This document shows, piece after piece, positions 15,764 through 24,046 of a stretch of DNA of 34,963 bases. The notes under the pieces were generated by a model, which saw only the letters and a list, made by a program, of their open reading frames with translations, made no database searches and had not been told where the DNA came from. Numbering within the stretch: position 1 is the stretch's first letter; the number at the start of each line of letters is the position of its first letter. This stretch comes from Pyrinomonadaceae bacterium (lineage in GTDB: Bacteria; Acidobacteriota; Blastocatellia; Pyrinomonadales; Pyrinomonadaceae). The stretch lies in contig JACVRN010000042.1 of NCBI GenBank assembly GCA_014534425.1, positions 1-34,963 of the forward strand, given 5' to 3'. Made by a program: the position numbers and the translations under genes.

Positions 15764-17386
15764 TTATGCGTAAGAATGCAGACCGGGCAAAAGATAGCTT
15801 ACACCCAGATAGGTGAAGATTACCAGAAGGAAGCCAAAGAGCGCGAAATAGGCGGAGCTTCTTCCCGTCCACCCGCGAGAGATGCGCGTATGCAGAAACG
15901 CCGCGTAGGTCAACCACGCCACGAGCGCGCCCGTCTCTTTAGAGTCCCATCCCCAATACCTTCCCCATGATTCGTTAGCCCACACCGCGCCCGTAATCAA
16001 AAGCATGGCGAGGCCAGCGAAGGCGACGCTCGCCGTCTTGTACATCAGACTATCAAGCTTCTCTTTCGGCGGGAGCGCCGCGCGGAGTTTATCTGTACGG
16101 AAGCTGAAGAGAATGACGAAGAGAGTCGCCGCAAAGGCTGTGATTAACGCGGCCAGCTCCACCGGGTTGGCGTTAGTGCTCAGGAAAAGCCTGGAGCCGT
16201 TCTGCCCGACGAACTGCACCGCCGCCTGTTGGAGTTGCACGACAGGAATCTGCGCTATCTGATCTGGCTTTAATCCATCCTGCTCGGCCATCCAGCGACC
16301 GAGACGTTCGTACTCCACAGGGTCTAGCGCGAGCTGCTGCTGAATGCGTGAGCCGATGTCCGTCAGGGTCTTAATCTGCGAGACTAGAAACACTATAGAT
16401 ACCGCCTGCACGACCAGTGCGGCTTTCAGAAGGCGGTGTCCCCAAAGTCGCGCCCTCTCATCATTCTTCGAAAGATAAATTGAGAACTCTATTATGACGC
16501 CGACCAGAAGGAGACCCGCAAGCACCAGCATCGGCCCCACCCACGGAATATCTACACGTAAGGGGATGGGTATGCGCCCGCCGGACGCGCTTGGTAGAAA
16601 TGTAGAGGCGCTGTAGGTGGCGGTCGTGAAGACTGAAAAGCGGCTGATGGTCGCAAGCACAGCGAGACAAAAGATGCTAGACCACACGCCCATCATCTCG
16701 GTCTTGACGCCGTCCTTCAAAAGATAGAGGACGGCGACGGCAAAGCAGACCAGCGCCACGCCGTACGAGAGCGAGGCAATGCCGACATGAATCGGACGCC
16801 AGTAGGAATCAAGGATTGGCGGCAGGTCTATAAACTCGTTGCCAATAAAGCGCGCCAGCAGAAGAATGATAGAGGCCATCGGCAACGTCACAGCGCCGAG
16901 AAAGCGAAAGCTCTTGCGGTGCGCTATGAGCAGCGTCGTGATGCCTGCGCCGAAAGCGAACGCGAGGCTCAGGTCGTAGAGATTTGCGAACGGGATGTAG
17001 CGGAAAAACCACGGCATCTGCTCCGGCCCGTACCCGTTGCGCGCCAAAATAGTCAGCTCCCTATCGTGCGCCGCGATCCAGCGCACGCCCCAGCTTGAAA
17101 GATTAAAGAAGACGCCGGCGCTCGCCGTCCAGAGGCCGACCCGTTGCGCCATCTCCGAGGGCGCATAGAGATTCATCAGGTGAAAGACGGCAGCCGTCAG
17201 GTAACAGGCCAATGCCAGCATCATCAACGCGCCGTCTGAGATGAAGCGCTCGCCGCCGAGCTGAACCCTGAGGCCCACCATCAGGAGCGCGCCCGCCACC
17301 GCCAGGATTGCTGGCAGGTAAGAGCCGAGCGGCCATCTGGAATCAGAGACCTTTGCCAAAGCCGGTTGTTGCATGACTTCGCTCAT
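15764..17386 (-). CDS. ccsA: Cytochrome c biogenesis protein CcsA/ResC (System II)
   Basis: The 540-residue polytopic protein carries the tryptophan-rich haem-handling signature near its C-terminus (WGRYWGWDSKETGALVAWL region, about 470-490) and conserved His residues in flanking helices (IHVGIAS near 198, FLHTR near 498). With ResB it moves haem across the membrane and attaches it to CXXCH sites outside. It is longer than minimal CcsA proteins because of extra N-terminal helices and a middle insertion (about 345-400, Gln-rich). Its ATG overlaps the ResB stop in an ATGA arrangement, so the two are translationally coupled. Its presence beside 39 CXXCH sites is functionally coherent: all those cytochromes need it. 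Confidence 0.92.
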   Translation of the reverse strand: MSEVMQQPALAKVSDSRWPLGSYLPAILAVAGALLMVGLRVQLGGERFISDGALMMLALACYLTAAVFHLMNLYAPSEMAQRVGLWTASAGVFFNLSSWGVRWIAAHDRELTILARNGYGPEQMPWFFRYIPFANLYDLSLAFAFGAGITTLLIAHRKSFRFLGAVTLPMASIILLLARFIGNEFIDLPPILDSYWRPIHVGIASLSYGVALVCFAVAVLYLLKDGVKTEMMGVWSSIFCLAVLATISRFSVFTTATYSASTFLPSASGGRIPIPLRVDIPWVGPMLVLAGLLLVGVIIEFSIYLSKNDERARLWGHRLLKAALVVQAVSIVFLVSQIKTLTDIGSRIQQQLALDPVEYERLGRWMAEQDGLKPDQIAQIPVVQLQQAAVQFVGQNGSRLFLSTNANPVELAALITAFAATLFVILFSFRTDKLRAALPPKEKLDSLMYKTASVAFAGLAMLLITGAVWANESWGRYWGWDSKETGALVAWLTYAAFLHTRISRGWTGRSSAYFALFGFLLVIFTYLGVSYLLPGLHSYA

Positions 17387-18896
17387 GATTGCTTTACCTC
17401 CTGTGACTCGCCGCCGATTGACGCGACCAGTTTTTTGAAGCGGTCTTCAAAGCCTAGCTTGTTGCGATTCGTGTTGCCGCCGAAGATAACCTCGCAGCCG
17501 CCCCCGGCGCGTTCCTCGACGAGCGCCCAGACACGCTGATGAGAAAAGAAGAAGACGGCCCAGAGCATCAAGATGAGCAGCAGTCCGCCGGCGTAGAAGG
17601 GAATCTTGCCGGGGTCTTTTTGAATCGAGAGGACGTGCTTCAATGGCACCTTCTCGAAATCCGCCAAATGATATTTGTAACCCCCGAACGGCGCTCCGAC
17701 CGGTGCACCGTCGGGCAGTTCCTTAGCGAAAGCGTAGACGGTCTTCTGCTGGCCCACGGGCGTCGTGACCTTCAGGACAGCAGCCGGATTGTTGTAATCC
17801 TCGCTCTGTGAAGACGGCTTTCCGCCCGGGCCTATGACTAAATCGGGCTGGAAGCTCTCGAAGTCAATCAGTGTCCCGTCAGGGTGGCCGAGCCGTCGCG
17901 CGGAATGTTTACTTCAAGGGGCGCGCCGCCGTCCTGGGGCGTAAGTTTAAGCGTAATGTTGCGCGCCTGGCCGAAAGCTATAAAGCTCGCCTGAAAGAAG
18001 CGGTAGCCGCGATAATCCGACGGCTCGTTCAAATGCACTAAGCCTTCGCGTGTGCCTGTTTCATCAGTAATCCTAATCCATGTCAGCCAGTCAATGGTAT
18101 TGTTCGCCATTATCGAGCCGTCTTTTTGGATCAGCTTCTGCTGAATGTCCGTACAAGTTACGGTGAAGGGAAGCTCTACGGGGACAGTTGTGACCTGATC
18201 CAGATGAAAGGACAGGTTGCTCATCTCGCTGCTGGAAGAGCCGGGCTGAAGCGCCATCTGCCCGTCGCGCCCAAACTGCGCGGTCAGAAAGCCGCCCGCG
18301 AAAATCGTCAGCAGCGCGACATGCACTGCCAAGTATCCGAGGCGGTTCCATGCGCCGCGCTCGCCGAAAATATATACACGGCCATCTTTCTCCTTGACCG
18401 TCGGCTTAAAACCCGCGCGACGCATACTTGCGCCTAGACGCTCGGCGACCGTAGTCGGGTTCTCATCCCTGATGACCACTTCTGCATGCTGCTCTTGCCC
18501 CAGCAGCCATTGTCGCCCGGCCTCAATCTTGCGGCGTGAAACAATCTTCCAGGTCTTCGGGAAGCGGTCAATCGAGGCGAGCATGATGTTGAGCGAAAGA
18601 ACCAGGAGCAGCAGGTTGAAGTACCACGCGTGGTAAATATCGAAGAAGCCCAGGCTGCCGTAAAGAAGCTTTTGTGACGGCGTCAGCTCTGCATAGTATT
18701 TGTCAAAGCCCTCAACGTTCTGCTGCATGATGAGCATACCAATCATGCTGGCGATGACCAGCAGAATTAACAGCGCGACGCCGAAGCGCACAGAGCTGAG
18801 CAGGTTGAGAAGCCACGCAACGGCTGACGACGAAGGCGTAGCCTTAGCTACCGGTCGGGGAGCAGAGTCTTTAGGTGTTTCTTCGACAGCAGACAT
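17383..18896 (-). CDS. resB: Cytochrome c biogenesis protein ResB/Ccs1, frameshifted as read
   Basis: The first frame (18896-17868, 342 residues) is a clear ResB: membrane helices at about 38-58, 92-112 and 190-208, then a periplasmic domain. It stops early at TGA 17870-17868. Directly after, the -1 frame reads on as TLIDFESFQPDLVIGPGG and continues without a stop through the final membrane helix and HQRVWALVEE to 17383, as the family expects. The break is at a GGG run (plus-strand CCC 17875-17877); one extra G would restore ...ATLTGTLIDFESF. Full length would be about 504 residues. I think it is a consensus error or a recent mutation rather than programmed shifting, since no slippery heptamer or structure is evident. 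It partners CcsA in haem attachment. Confidence 0.88.
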
Positions 18897-19241
18897 GATT
18901 CAGAAGAGCGGTGTGAAAGCGATTATGGACAGACAGTTGAATTAGGCGGTCTTGCCAGCGAAACTGCCTTCATTGGTAGATGTGCGGCATGATAGTCGAG
19001 AACGGCGCATTTGTCATCAGTTTTTGCACATATGACCTTTACAGCCGCCGGTGTAGTATGCTTGTTCATTCCTGCTAAAGCCTTCGCGCGCGGCAGGGGG
19101 CAGCGCACAAGGGCATACACACGAAAGGGACAATGCGCTCGTCACTTCATAATGGTTTGAAGATGTCTAATGAAGCGCCTTCGGCATATTCCACAGTGGA
19201 TATAATATGCCTGCACACACTCTTAAGCTGTACTCCCTGAA
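18897..19241. other. Intergenic region, no gene seen
   Basis: This 345-base gap lies upstream of ResB and downstream of the chimeric ORF. A minus-strand frame at 18923-19120 lacks family features and a ribosome site. CATAAT on the minus strand just upstream of ResB could be a -10 box but has no matching -35. One hairpin is listed separately. Confidence 0.6.
19183..19211. terminator. Stem-loop downstream of the chimeric ORF
   Basis: GGCATATT at 19183-19190 pairs with AATATGCC at 19204-19211 (eight base pairs). It sits about 30 bases past the stop of the radical SAM-HsdR chimera, a suitable place for the old hsdR terminator. No long T tract follows. Confidence 0.3.
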
Positions 19242-19901
19242 TTACGCCGCCGCATTCTGTCTGACAGCCTCTAAAATCGAGATGATGCCGTCTGCGTACG
19301 CATCATTGAAGACTCCATCTAGTCCTCCAGGGCTATAGTCAGTAAAGGGTGATTCGTAGGGCTGACCCGGATCCATTACGCCATTCTGTGTTAGATAATC
19401 AATAATCTGATCGATGAAACGAATTTGGTTGGCCGTTAGATTGTTCCTCGCAAGAAATTCTCCAAAGGCCAGCTTGGCCGCTTCACGGTCTAACCCAACC
19501 AGCTTTCTGATAAATAAGCCAAGCTGCTCCTGCTTGCTACCCTCGACGCCTTTGGCATTTTGATTGAAGAACTCCAGATTCTGGCAGTAATCAAAGATGT
19601 AGAAGAAGATGTTGCCCCCGCCGTTTGAGCCGACCAGCGCAGGCTCTTCGCCGAAGTGCGCGGTGTAGGACGAGACAATCGGCAGGCGTCCCGAATAGCA
19701 ACGGGCAAGCTCGTCTTTCATGCGGTCGTTGCCGCAATCGAGCGGGCAGACGGTGCAGCGCTCAAGCAGGTGTTCGAGCGCGGCTACGCGACGCGCCAAC
19801 TCGCCCGACTTCAGTAGCTCAAGATATTTTGGTCGCTCAGTCGTGGCGTCTGAAGTGTACGAAGTGCGGCTTGTGGCTTGCGGCCAGTTCTGCCGGGACA
19901 A
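19242..19901 (-). CDS. Chimeric ORF: radical SAM N-terminus joined to HsdR C-terminal pieces
   Basis: The 219-residue frame is open but composite. Residues 24-100 match the start of a PflA-like radical SAM protein (PKYLELLKSGEL, CTVCPLDCG, then HFGEEPALVGSNGGGNIFF), yet the CxxxCxxC cluster motif expected next is absent. From residue 101 (about position 19600) it reads YIFDYCQNLEFF, a type I restriction HsdR segment. At about residue 127 (19523) it jumps to the HsdR C-terminal domain (LGLFIRKLVGLDREAAK, GVMDPGQPYESPFTDYSPGG). About 100 or more HsdR residues that normally separate these pieces are missing. The start at 19901 overlaps the DUF2721 gene by 65 bases. Neither parent activity can survive: no SAM cluster, and no nuclease or helicase domain. 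I read it as a recombination scar left by loss of a type I restriction system. Whether it is expressed is unknown. Confidence 0.72.
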   Translation of the reverse strand: MSRQNWPQATSRTSYTSDATTERPKYLELLKSGELARRVAALEHLLERCTVCPLDCGNDRMKDELARCYSGRLPIVSSYTAHFGEEPALVGSNGGGNIFFYIFDYCQNLEFFNQNAKGVEGSKQEQLGLFIRKLVGLDREAAKLAFGEFLARNNLTANQIRFIDQIIDYLTQNGVMDPGQPYESPFTDYSPGGLDGVFNDAYADGIISILEAVRQNAAA

Positions 19902-20382
19902 GATGTTTGCTGAACTTCCAGATGAAGTCCATCTCCATGTGAATCGTCGTCAGGGCAAGGCGCGCCTCGAAGATGAGCAGCATGCTGCCGTAGAAGAGAA
20001 AGCATGCGCCAATGAGGCCCAGGACAATGGGAATCCAGTGATAGCGCGTGCCTGAAACGGCTACGACGCCTATGCTGACGCTGGTCGCTATAAAGATGCC
20101 CACGGCCACGTAGAAGATGACCATGCAGCGCTGTAGAAGGCGCGCACGGCTCGTCAGCTTGTCCAGTTGGCCGAAGATGACCATGCGGCGCTCTTCGTAA
20201 AGCGCCATCTCCGGGCCTGCCTCCACCAGTTCTTCCAATTTATCGGAAAGAGAGCGCACACGGTCTACTACTCTTCCGAGTCGGGTGGAGGTGGAAAGAA
20301 GCATGGTGCCGCAGGCGGAGATAAGCACGGCGGGCGTAATCATGGCCGTCAGGACGGCCAGGGCTGATGAAAGTGCGTCCAT
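19837..20382 (-). CDS. DUF2721 family membrane protein
   Basis: The 181-residue protein has an N-terminal helix (about 5-30), the family-typical soluble stretch STSTRLGRVVDRVRSLSDKL (30-49) and ERRMVIFGQLDKL, then two membrane helices (about 85-110 and 116-140). This layout fits DUF2721, whose function is not known. Its 3' end overlaps the chimeric ORF by 65 bases, and both read on the minus strand. In related gene orders a radical SAM gene right after it would be natural, which fits the idea that the chimera began as a normal downstream gene. It is transcribed divergently from the glycine-rich gene, with 223 bases between the starts. Confidence 0.85.
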   Translation of the reverse strand: MDALSSALAVLTAMITPAVLISACGTMLLSTSTRLGRVVDRVRSLSDKLEELVEAGPEMALYEERRMVIFGQLDKLTSRARLLQRCMVIFYVAVGIFIATSVSIGVVAVSGTRYHWIPIVLGLIGACFLFYGSMLLIFEARLALTTIHMEMDFIWKFSKHLVPAELAASHKPHFVHFRRHD

Positions 20383-20605
20383 TGTCGGTTTCCGGGTCTG
20401 ACAGCTATTTATACGGGAGCGGTGCCCTCGCAGGCAACCGGCGACCAGGAAGGCTCAGGAAAAAATCTTTCCCTTTAAGAAAGAATGAGAGCCAAGGAGC
20501 GCGCAAAGTGTGCTATTCTCCGCAGCCAAATAGCGCGATCTTTTGTACGTCAATCCAACCTCTAAACAACAAGGGTCTTTCCCTCTTTGAAAAGGAGCAG
20601 ATGAG

Positions 20606-21787
20606 ATGTCTGAACAAGGTGATGGTACAAACAGAGACGATCAGGACAACGGTGGCTCTGACGAGCGCGGTCGTTTCGGCAGTGGCGGCGGCGAGACCGC
20701 CGAGGATAGTTCCGGTATAGGCGAGCGCTCGACAGGCGAAGGCGGCGGTGGTGGTGGCGGCGAAGAAGGTCGTGGCGGCCAGGCCATAGGACGCGCAACC
20801 GGAATGGGCGCAGATATGGGCGGTGAAGGCGGCGGCAGAGGAGCCGGTGAAGGTGAAGGTAGCGGCACTCGCGGCGGTCGTAGCGGAGCCGGTGAAGGCG
20901 GTGGCGGCGGTCGCGGCGGCAGCACTGCCAAGGGCTTTCCAGGCTCAGGCATAGGCGAAGCCGACAGTGGAGGCTCAGGCATAGGCGAGTCCAAGGCAAC
21001 CGGCGCGGGCGACCCCCTAACCGGCGGCGGCTCAACAAGCGGCGGCGCAGGCCGTAGCGGTGGAGGCGGTCGTAGCGGAGGTGGCGCTGGCGGCGGTCGC
21101 GGCGGAACCAAAGGCGGCTCAGGCGGCAGTAAAGGCGGCGGCGGTAGAGCCGGTGGTGGAGGAGGAACCAAAGGCGGTGGTCGCGGTGGAACCTCTGCGG
21201 GTGGTCGCGGCGGCGCTGGCAAGGGCACGTCCAAGACCGGCGGCAATGCCGGAGGCGGTCGCGGCAGCGCGGGCGGCGGAACCAAGAAGAGCGGCGGCAA
21301 GAAAGGCACTGCATCCAAGGCTGGCTCGAAAGGCTCTGTCAAAGGCGGAGCAGGAAAGGGCGGCTCGCGCGGCTCTGGTAGCGGCGGTCGTGCCACGTCG
21401 GGCGGTCGCGGCGGCTCTGGCCGTAGCGGCGGCGCTAGCGGTGGTCGCGGTGGAGCAGGCGGCGGAGCTAAAGGCGGAGCCAAGAAGGGCGGAGCCTCTG
21501 GCGGTCGCGGCGGTGGAGCTAAGAAGAGCGCTGGCGGTGCGCGCGGTGGTGGCGCTGGCAAAGGCGGTGGCGGCTCACGCTCCGGCGGTAAAGGCGGCTC
21601 GAAGGGCGGCGGACGCTCCGGCGGTTCAAAGGGTGGTGCCGGTAGGGGCGGCGCGGGCAGAGGCGGAGGCGGTCGCGGTGGAACCTCTGCGGGTGGTCGC
21701 GGCGGCTCTGGCGGCGGACGCTCAGGCTCGAAAGGCGGCGCGAGGGGCGGCGGCTCCAAAGGCGGTTCTAAAAGTAGGGGCCGCTAA
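20606..21787 (+). CDS. Glycine-rich RGG-repeat low-complexity protein
   Basis: The ATG follows AGGAG by 8 bases. The 393-residue product is nearly all Gly with Arg, Ser, Lys and Ala. It moves from an acidic N-terminus (SEQGDGTNRDDQDNGG) through a GEGGG part to a strongly basic part built from GGRGG, KGGSKGG and AGKGG units. There is no signal peptide or known domain. A 36-base exact repeat occurs at 21179-21214 and 21671-21706, so the gene has grown by internal duplication. RGG tracts elsewhere bind RNA and promote condensates; a similar role is only a guess. Third positions vary among Gly codons (GGC, GGT, GGA), which argues for selection on protein sequence. The large opposite-strand Pro-rich frame is its mirror image. 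As read it stops just before a protein-like tail in another frame. Confidence 0.75.
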   Translation: MSEQGDGTNRDDQDNGGSDERGRFGSGGGETAEDSSGIGERSTGEGGGGGGGEEGRGGQAIGRATGMGADMGGEGGGRGAGEGEGSGTRGGRSGAGEGGGGGRGGSTAKGFPGSGIGEADSGGSGIGESKATGAGDPLTGGGSTSGGAGRSGGGGRSGGGAGGGRGGTKGGSGGSKGGGGRAGGGGGTKGGGRGGTSAGGRGGAGKGTSKTGGNAGGGRGSAGGGTKKSGGKKGTASKAGSKGSVKGGAGKGGSRGSGSGGRATSGGRGGSGRSGGASGGRGGAGGGAKGGAKKGGASGGRGGGAKKSAGGARGGGAGKGGGGSRSGGKGGSKGGGRSGGSKGGAGRGGAGRGGGGRGGTSAGGRGGSGGGRSGSKGGARGGGSKGGSKSRGR

Positions 21788-21911
21788 AGAGCGCACGACT
21801 GGCAAGGGATTGGCTGCAAGCGTAGCCGAGGCAGTGGGACGCGGGGCAGCCAGAATCACAAACGTCCTCGAATCCCTTACGGGCAAGGGCGGCAAGCGCC
21901 GCGCCGGTTAA
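21788..21911 (+). other. Displaced C-terminal tail of the glycine-rich protein (+1 frame)
   Basis: Right after the TAA at 21785-21787 the +1 frame encodes a tail with ordinary composition (KERTTGKGLAASVAEAVG, then ITNVLESLTGKGGKRRAG) ending at TAA 21909-21911. It contains an amphipathic helix flanked by GKG motifs and matches the basic style of the main protein. Loss of one A from the AAAA run at 21770-21773 would fuse both parts into about 434 residues. A homopolymer read error is the simplest explanation; a real or programmed shift is possible. Confidence 0.55.
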
Positions 21912-21938
21912 TAATCAAAAGGTCAATTAAACCCTCTT

Positions 21939-21982
21939 GAGGGGTCGCTTCCCGTCAGCCGTAAACCAGGGGAAGCGGCCTC
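21939..21982 (+). terminator. Intergenic hairpin after the glycine-rich gene
   Basis: CGCTTCCC (21946-21953) pairs with GGGAAGCG (21970-21977), extended by GAGG (21939-21942) with CCTC (21979-21982) across a small bulge. It lies between the glycine-rich gene and the esterase ATG at 22012. The T content after it is low, so it may be a terminator or an mRNA-stabilising structure. Confidence 0.4.
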
Positions 21983-22011
21983 TCATCCTTTAAGCGGCGA
22001 ACATTCTTTCG

Positions 22012-23037
22012 ATGACAGAGAAGCAGACAGGACGCATAGCCGTCGAGCGCTTGGAGAGCAAGGCGCTCCTTGATAATCCGTTGGGCGACCCCGCCACGCG
22101 AGAGCTTTATCTATATCTTCCGCCCGGTTATGACGCAGAGCCTGCGCGGCGCTTTCCCGTCGTCTATTGCCTGACGGGATTCACAGGAAGCGGCGTTATG
22201 CTTCTTAACACGCAGCCTTTCACGCCCGGCCTCTCCGAGCGCATGGACTCGCTCATCGCGCGCGGCGCAATCACGGAGATGATTGTGGTCATGCCCAACT
22301 GCTTCACACGCCTCGGCGGCTCGCAGTACATCAACTCTGACGCCACGGGCCGCTATGAAGATTACCTGATTGAGGAGATAGTGCCTTTCGTAGACGCGCG
22401 CTTTCGCACCCTTGCCTCTTCGGGCGCGCGCGCCGTGATGGGTAAATCTTCGGGCGGCTACGGAGCGTTGGTTCTGGGGATGCGGCACGCAGATGTCTTC
22501 GGCCTTGTCGCCTCGCATAGCGGCGACGCTTATTTTGAGTACTGCTACCCGCCCGACTTCATCAAGTACGTGCGAAAGATTGGCAAAGGTGACCCGCGCG
22601 CCTTTCTGGAAAAATTCTGGCGCGAAGAGCGCAAGGACAAAGATGATGTCACACTCCTGAACGTGCTGGCTATGAGCGCCTGCTACTCGCCCGACGCGTC
22701 GCAGCCCTTGGGGCTTCGTCTTCCCTTCGACACGCAGACCGGCGAGATAATAGAAGAGGTCTGGGCGCTATGGCTCAAGCACGACCCCGTGCGAATGGTG
22801 GAGCGTTACACGGAAGAGCTTCGCTCGCTCAGGCTGCTTTACCTGGACGCGGGCACGCGCGACGAGTTTGCGCTGGACATAGGCGCACGCATCCTCGCCG
22901 CACGTCTCAAAGAGCGGAACATCCCCTTCGTGCATGAAGAGTTCGACGACGGCCACTTCAACATCAGCTATCGCTACGACCGCTCGCTCGAACACATCTC
23001 AAGAGCAGTGAATGCAGTTATGGTTATCGAAAAATAG
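22012..23037 (+). CDS. Esterase, esterase D/PF00756-type alpha/beta hydrolase
   Basis: The 341-residue protein has the putative-esterase fold: LYLPPGYD near residue 35, the nucleophile elbow GKSSGG with Ser146, an acid candidate in YLDAGTRDEF and the catalytic His in DDGHFN near the end. No signal peptide is seen, so it is cytosolic. The family hydrolyses short acyl esters or thioesters (S-formylglutathione hydrolase, Fes-like and mycolyl-type enzymes); the substrate is not clear here. No strong ribosome site precedes the ATG. Its last 26 bases overlap the GntR regulator gene, so the two are co-transcribed and the regulator may control this gene or the biosynthetic run downstream. Confidence 0.85.
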   Translation: MTEKQTGRIAVERLESKALLDNPLGDPATRELYLYLPPGYDAEPARRFPVVYCLTGFTGSGVMLLNTQPFTPGLSERMDSLIARGAITEMIVVMPNCFTRLGGSQYINSDATGRYEDYLIEEIVPFVDARFRTLASSGARAVMGKSSGGYGALVLGMRHADVFGLVASHSGDAYFEYCYPPDFIKYVRKIGKGDPRAFLEKFWREERKDKDDVTLLNVLAMSACYSPDASQPLGLRLPFDTQTGEIIEEVWALWLKHDPVRMVERYTEELRSLRLLYLDAGTRDEFALDIGARILAARLKERNIPFVHEEFDDGHFNISYRYDRSLEHISRAVNAVMVIEK

Positions 23038-23911
23038 CGAAGTGCCTTTGCGTGAGCAGTTGGTGACGCAGATTGTGCTGGGCGTGGCGAGCGGAGATTT
23101 GCGTCCGGGACAGCGCCTTCCCAGCACGCGCGAGCTTGCGCGCCGCTTTCGCATTCACTCGAACACGGTCAGCGCGGCTTACAGGGAGTTGGCTGAGCGC
23201 GGGTGGGTCGAGATGCGAAAGGGAAGCGGCATCTACGTCAGGGCGCAGATGCAAGAGGCGCTGCCCGAAACTGCCGTCGAACTGGATCAACTGATAGCGG
23301 TCTTTCTTAACCTGGCGCGCACGCGCGGCTTCACGCTCGAAGAGGTGCGCGAGCGCGTGCGCCACTGGCTTGAGCTTCAGCCGCCGGATCACTTCCTGGT
23401 CATAGAATCGGACGCGGAGCTTCGCGCGATTCTGATGGCGGAAATAGAAGAGGCTACGGGTCGCAGGGCCGTGGGCGTAAGCCCTGATGATTGCGAAAGG
23501 GACGCCAGCCTGTTTGTGGGAGCCGTGCCGGTTGCGCTTTTGGGACAGGGCGAGCGCCTTCAATCCCTCATCCCGCCGGACAAGACGCCAGTGCTTCTTC
23601 ACTCTCGCTCCGTGCCCGAATCCCTGAAAGGCGAAGAGCCGCCGCCCGAAGCGGACGCGCTCATCTCCGTTGTCTCTCGCTGGCCCGAGTTCCTGCACTG
23701 GTCGCGCGTCATACTCGTAGCCGCAGGCATAGACCCGTGCGCTCTGAACTTCCGCGACGCGCGCACGCACGGCTGGGAAAAGGGCTTGCGCTCAAGCAGC
23801 TTCGTCATCACGGACGCCCTCACCGTCAAGCGCCTTCCGGCAGGCTGTCATCCCAGAGTCTTTCGCATCATCGCGGACGACTCGCTGAAAGAGTTAAGCA
23901 GATATGAATAG
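23012..23911 (+). CDS. GntR-family transcriptional regulator
   Basis: The 299-residue protein begins with a winged helix (about 5-78): PLREQLVTQIVLGVASGDLRPGQRLPSTRELARRFRIHSNTVSAAYREL, shown here by its key parts LRPGQRLPSTRELA and NTVSAAYREL, then GSGIYV. This is the GntR DNA-binding domain of the YtrA/MocR style. The C-terminal 200 residues do not look like an aminotransferase (MocR) or a standard UTRA domain; I do not recognise the ligand domain. It starts inside the end of the esterase gene. The next gene begins 135 bases later, which leaves room for an operator. A role in control of the esterase and of the downstream four-gene run is likely but inferred from position only. Confidence 0.88.
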   Translation: MQLWLSKNSEVPLREQLVTQIVLGVASGDLRPGQRLPSTRELARRFRIHSNTVSAAYRELAERGWVEMRKGSGIYVRAQMQEALPETAVELDQLIAVFLNLARTRGFTLEEVRERVRHWLELQPPDHFLVIESDAELRAILMAEIEEATGRRAVGVSPDDCERDASLFVGAVPVALLGQGERLQSLIPPDKTPVLLHSRSVPESLKGEEPPPEADALISVVSRWPEFLHWSRVILVAAGIDPCALNFRDARTHGWEKGLRSSSFVITDALTVKRLPAGCHPRVFRIIADDSLKELSRYE

Positions 23912-24046
23912 CTGCGCTTTCCTGTGACAATTGAAGAAGTGCCACACTGCGGGGCGGGTTTCTCTTTTTCTTGCCGCTAAATTTTATTCCGGTTACGTCA
24001 TGGCTGACGGGTCGGGAGTAAATTTTCGGTGTGGAGGGAAAGCGGC

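Noticed and set aside
17383..17757. Separate 124-residue gene
   Set aside because: Its sequence is the C-terminal part of ResB, and the frame is open upstream to the frameshift, so it is not an independent gene.
18923..19120. Short minus-strand frame upstream of ResB
   Set aside because: No family features or ribosome site; more likely promoter region.
20562..21314. Minus-strand Arg/Leu-rich frame
   Set aside because: Another mirror frame of the same low-complexity gene.
20641..21759. Long minus-strand Pro/Pro-Glu-rich frame
   Set aside because: It is the complement of GGC/GGT glycine codons in the plus-strand RGG protein; no ribosome site or independent domain.
21060..21787. Plus-strand Ala/Val-rich frame overlapping the RGG gene
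   Set aside because: Only its last part after 21788 looks like real protein; the rest is the shifted reading of glycine codons.
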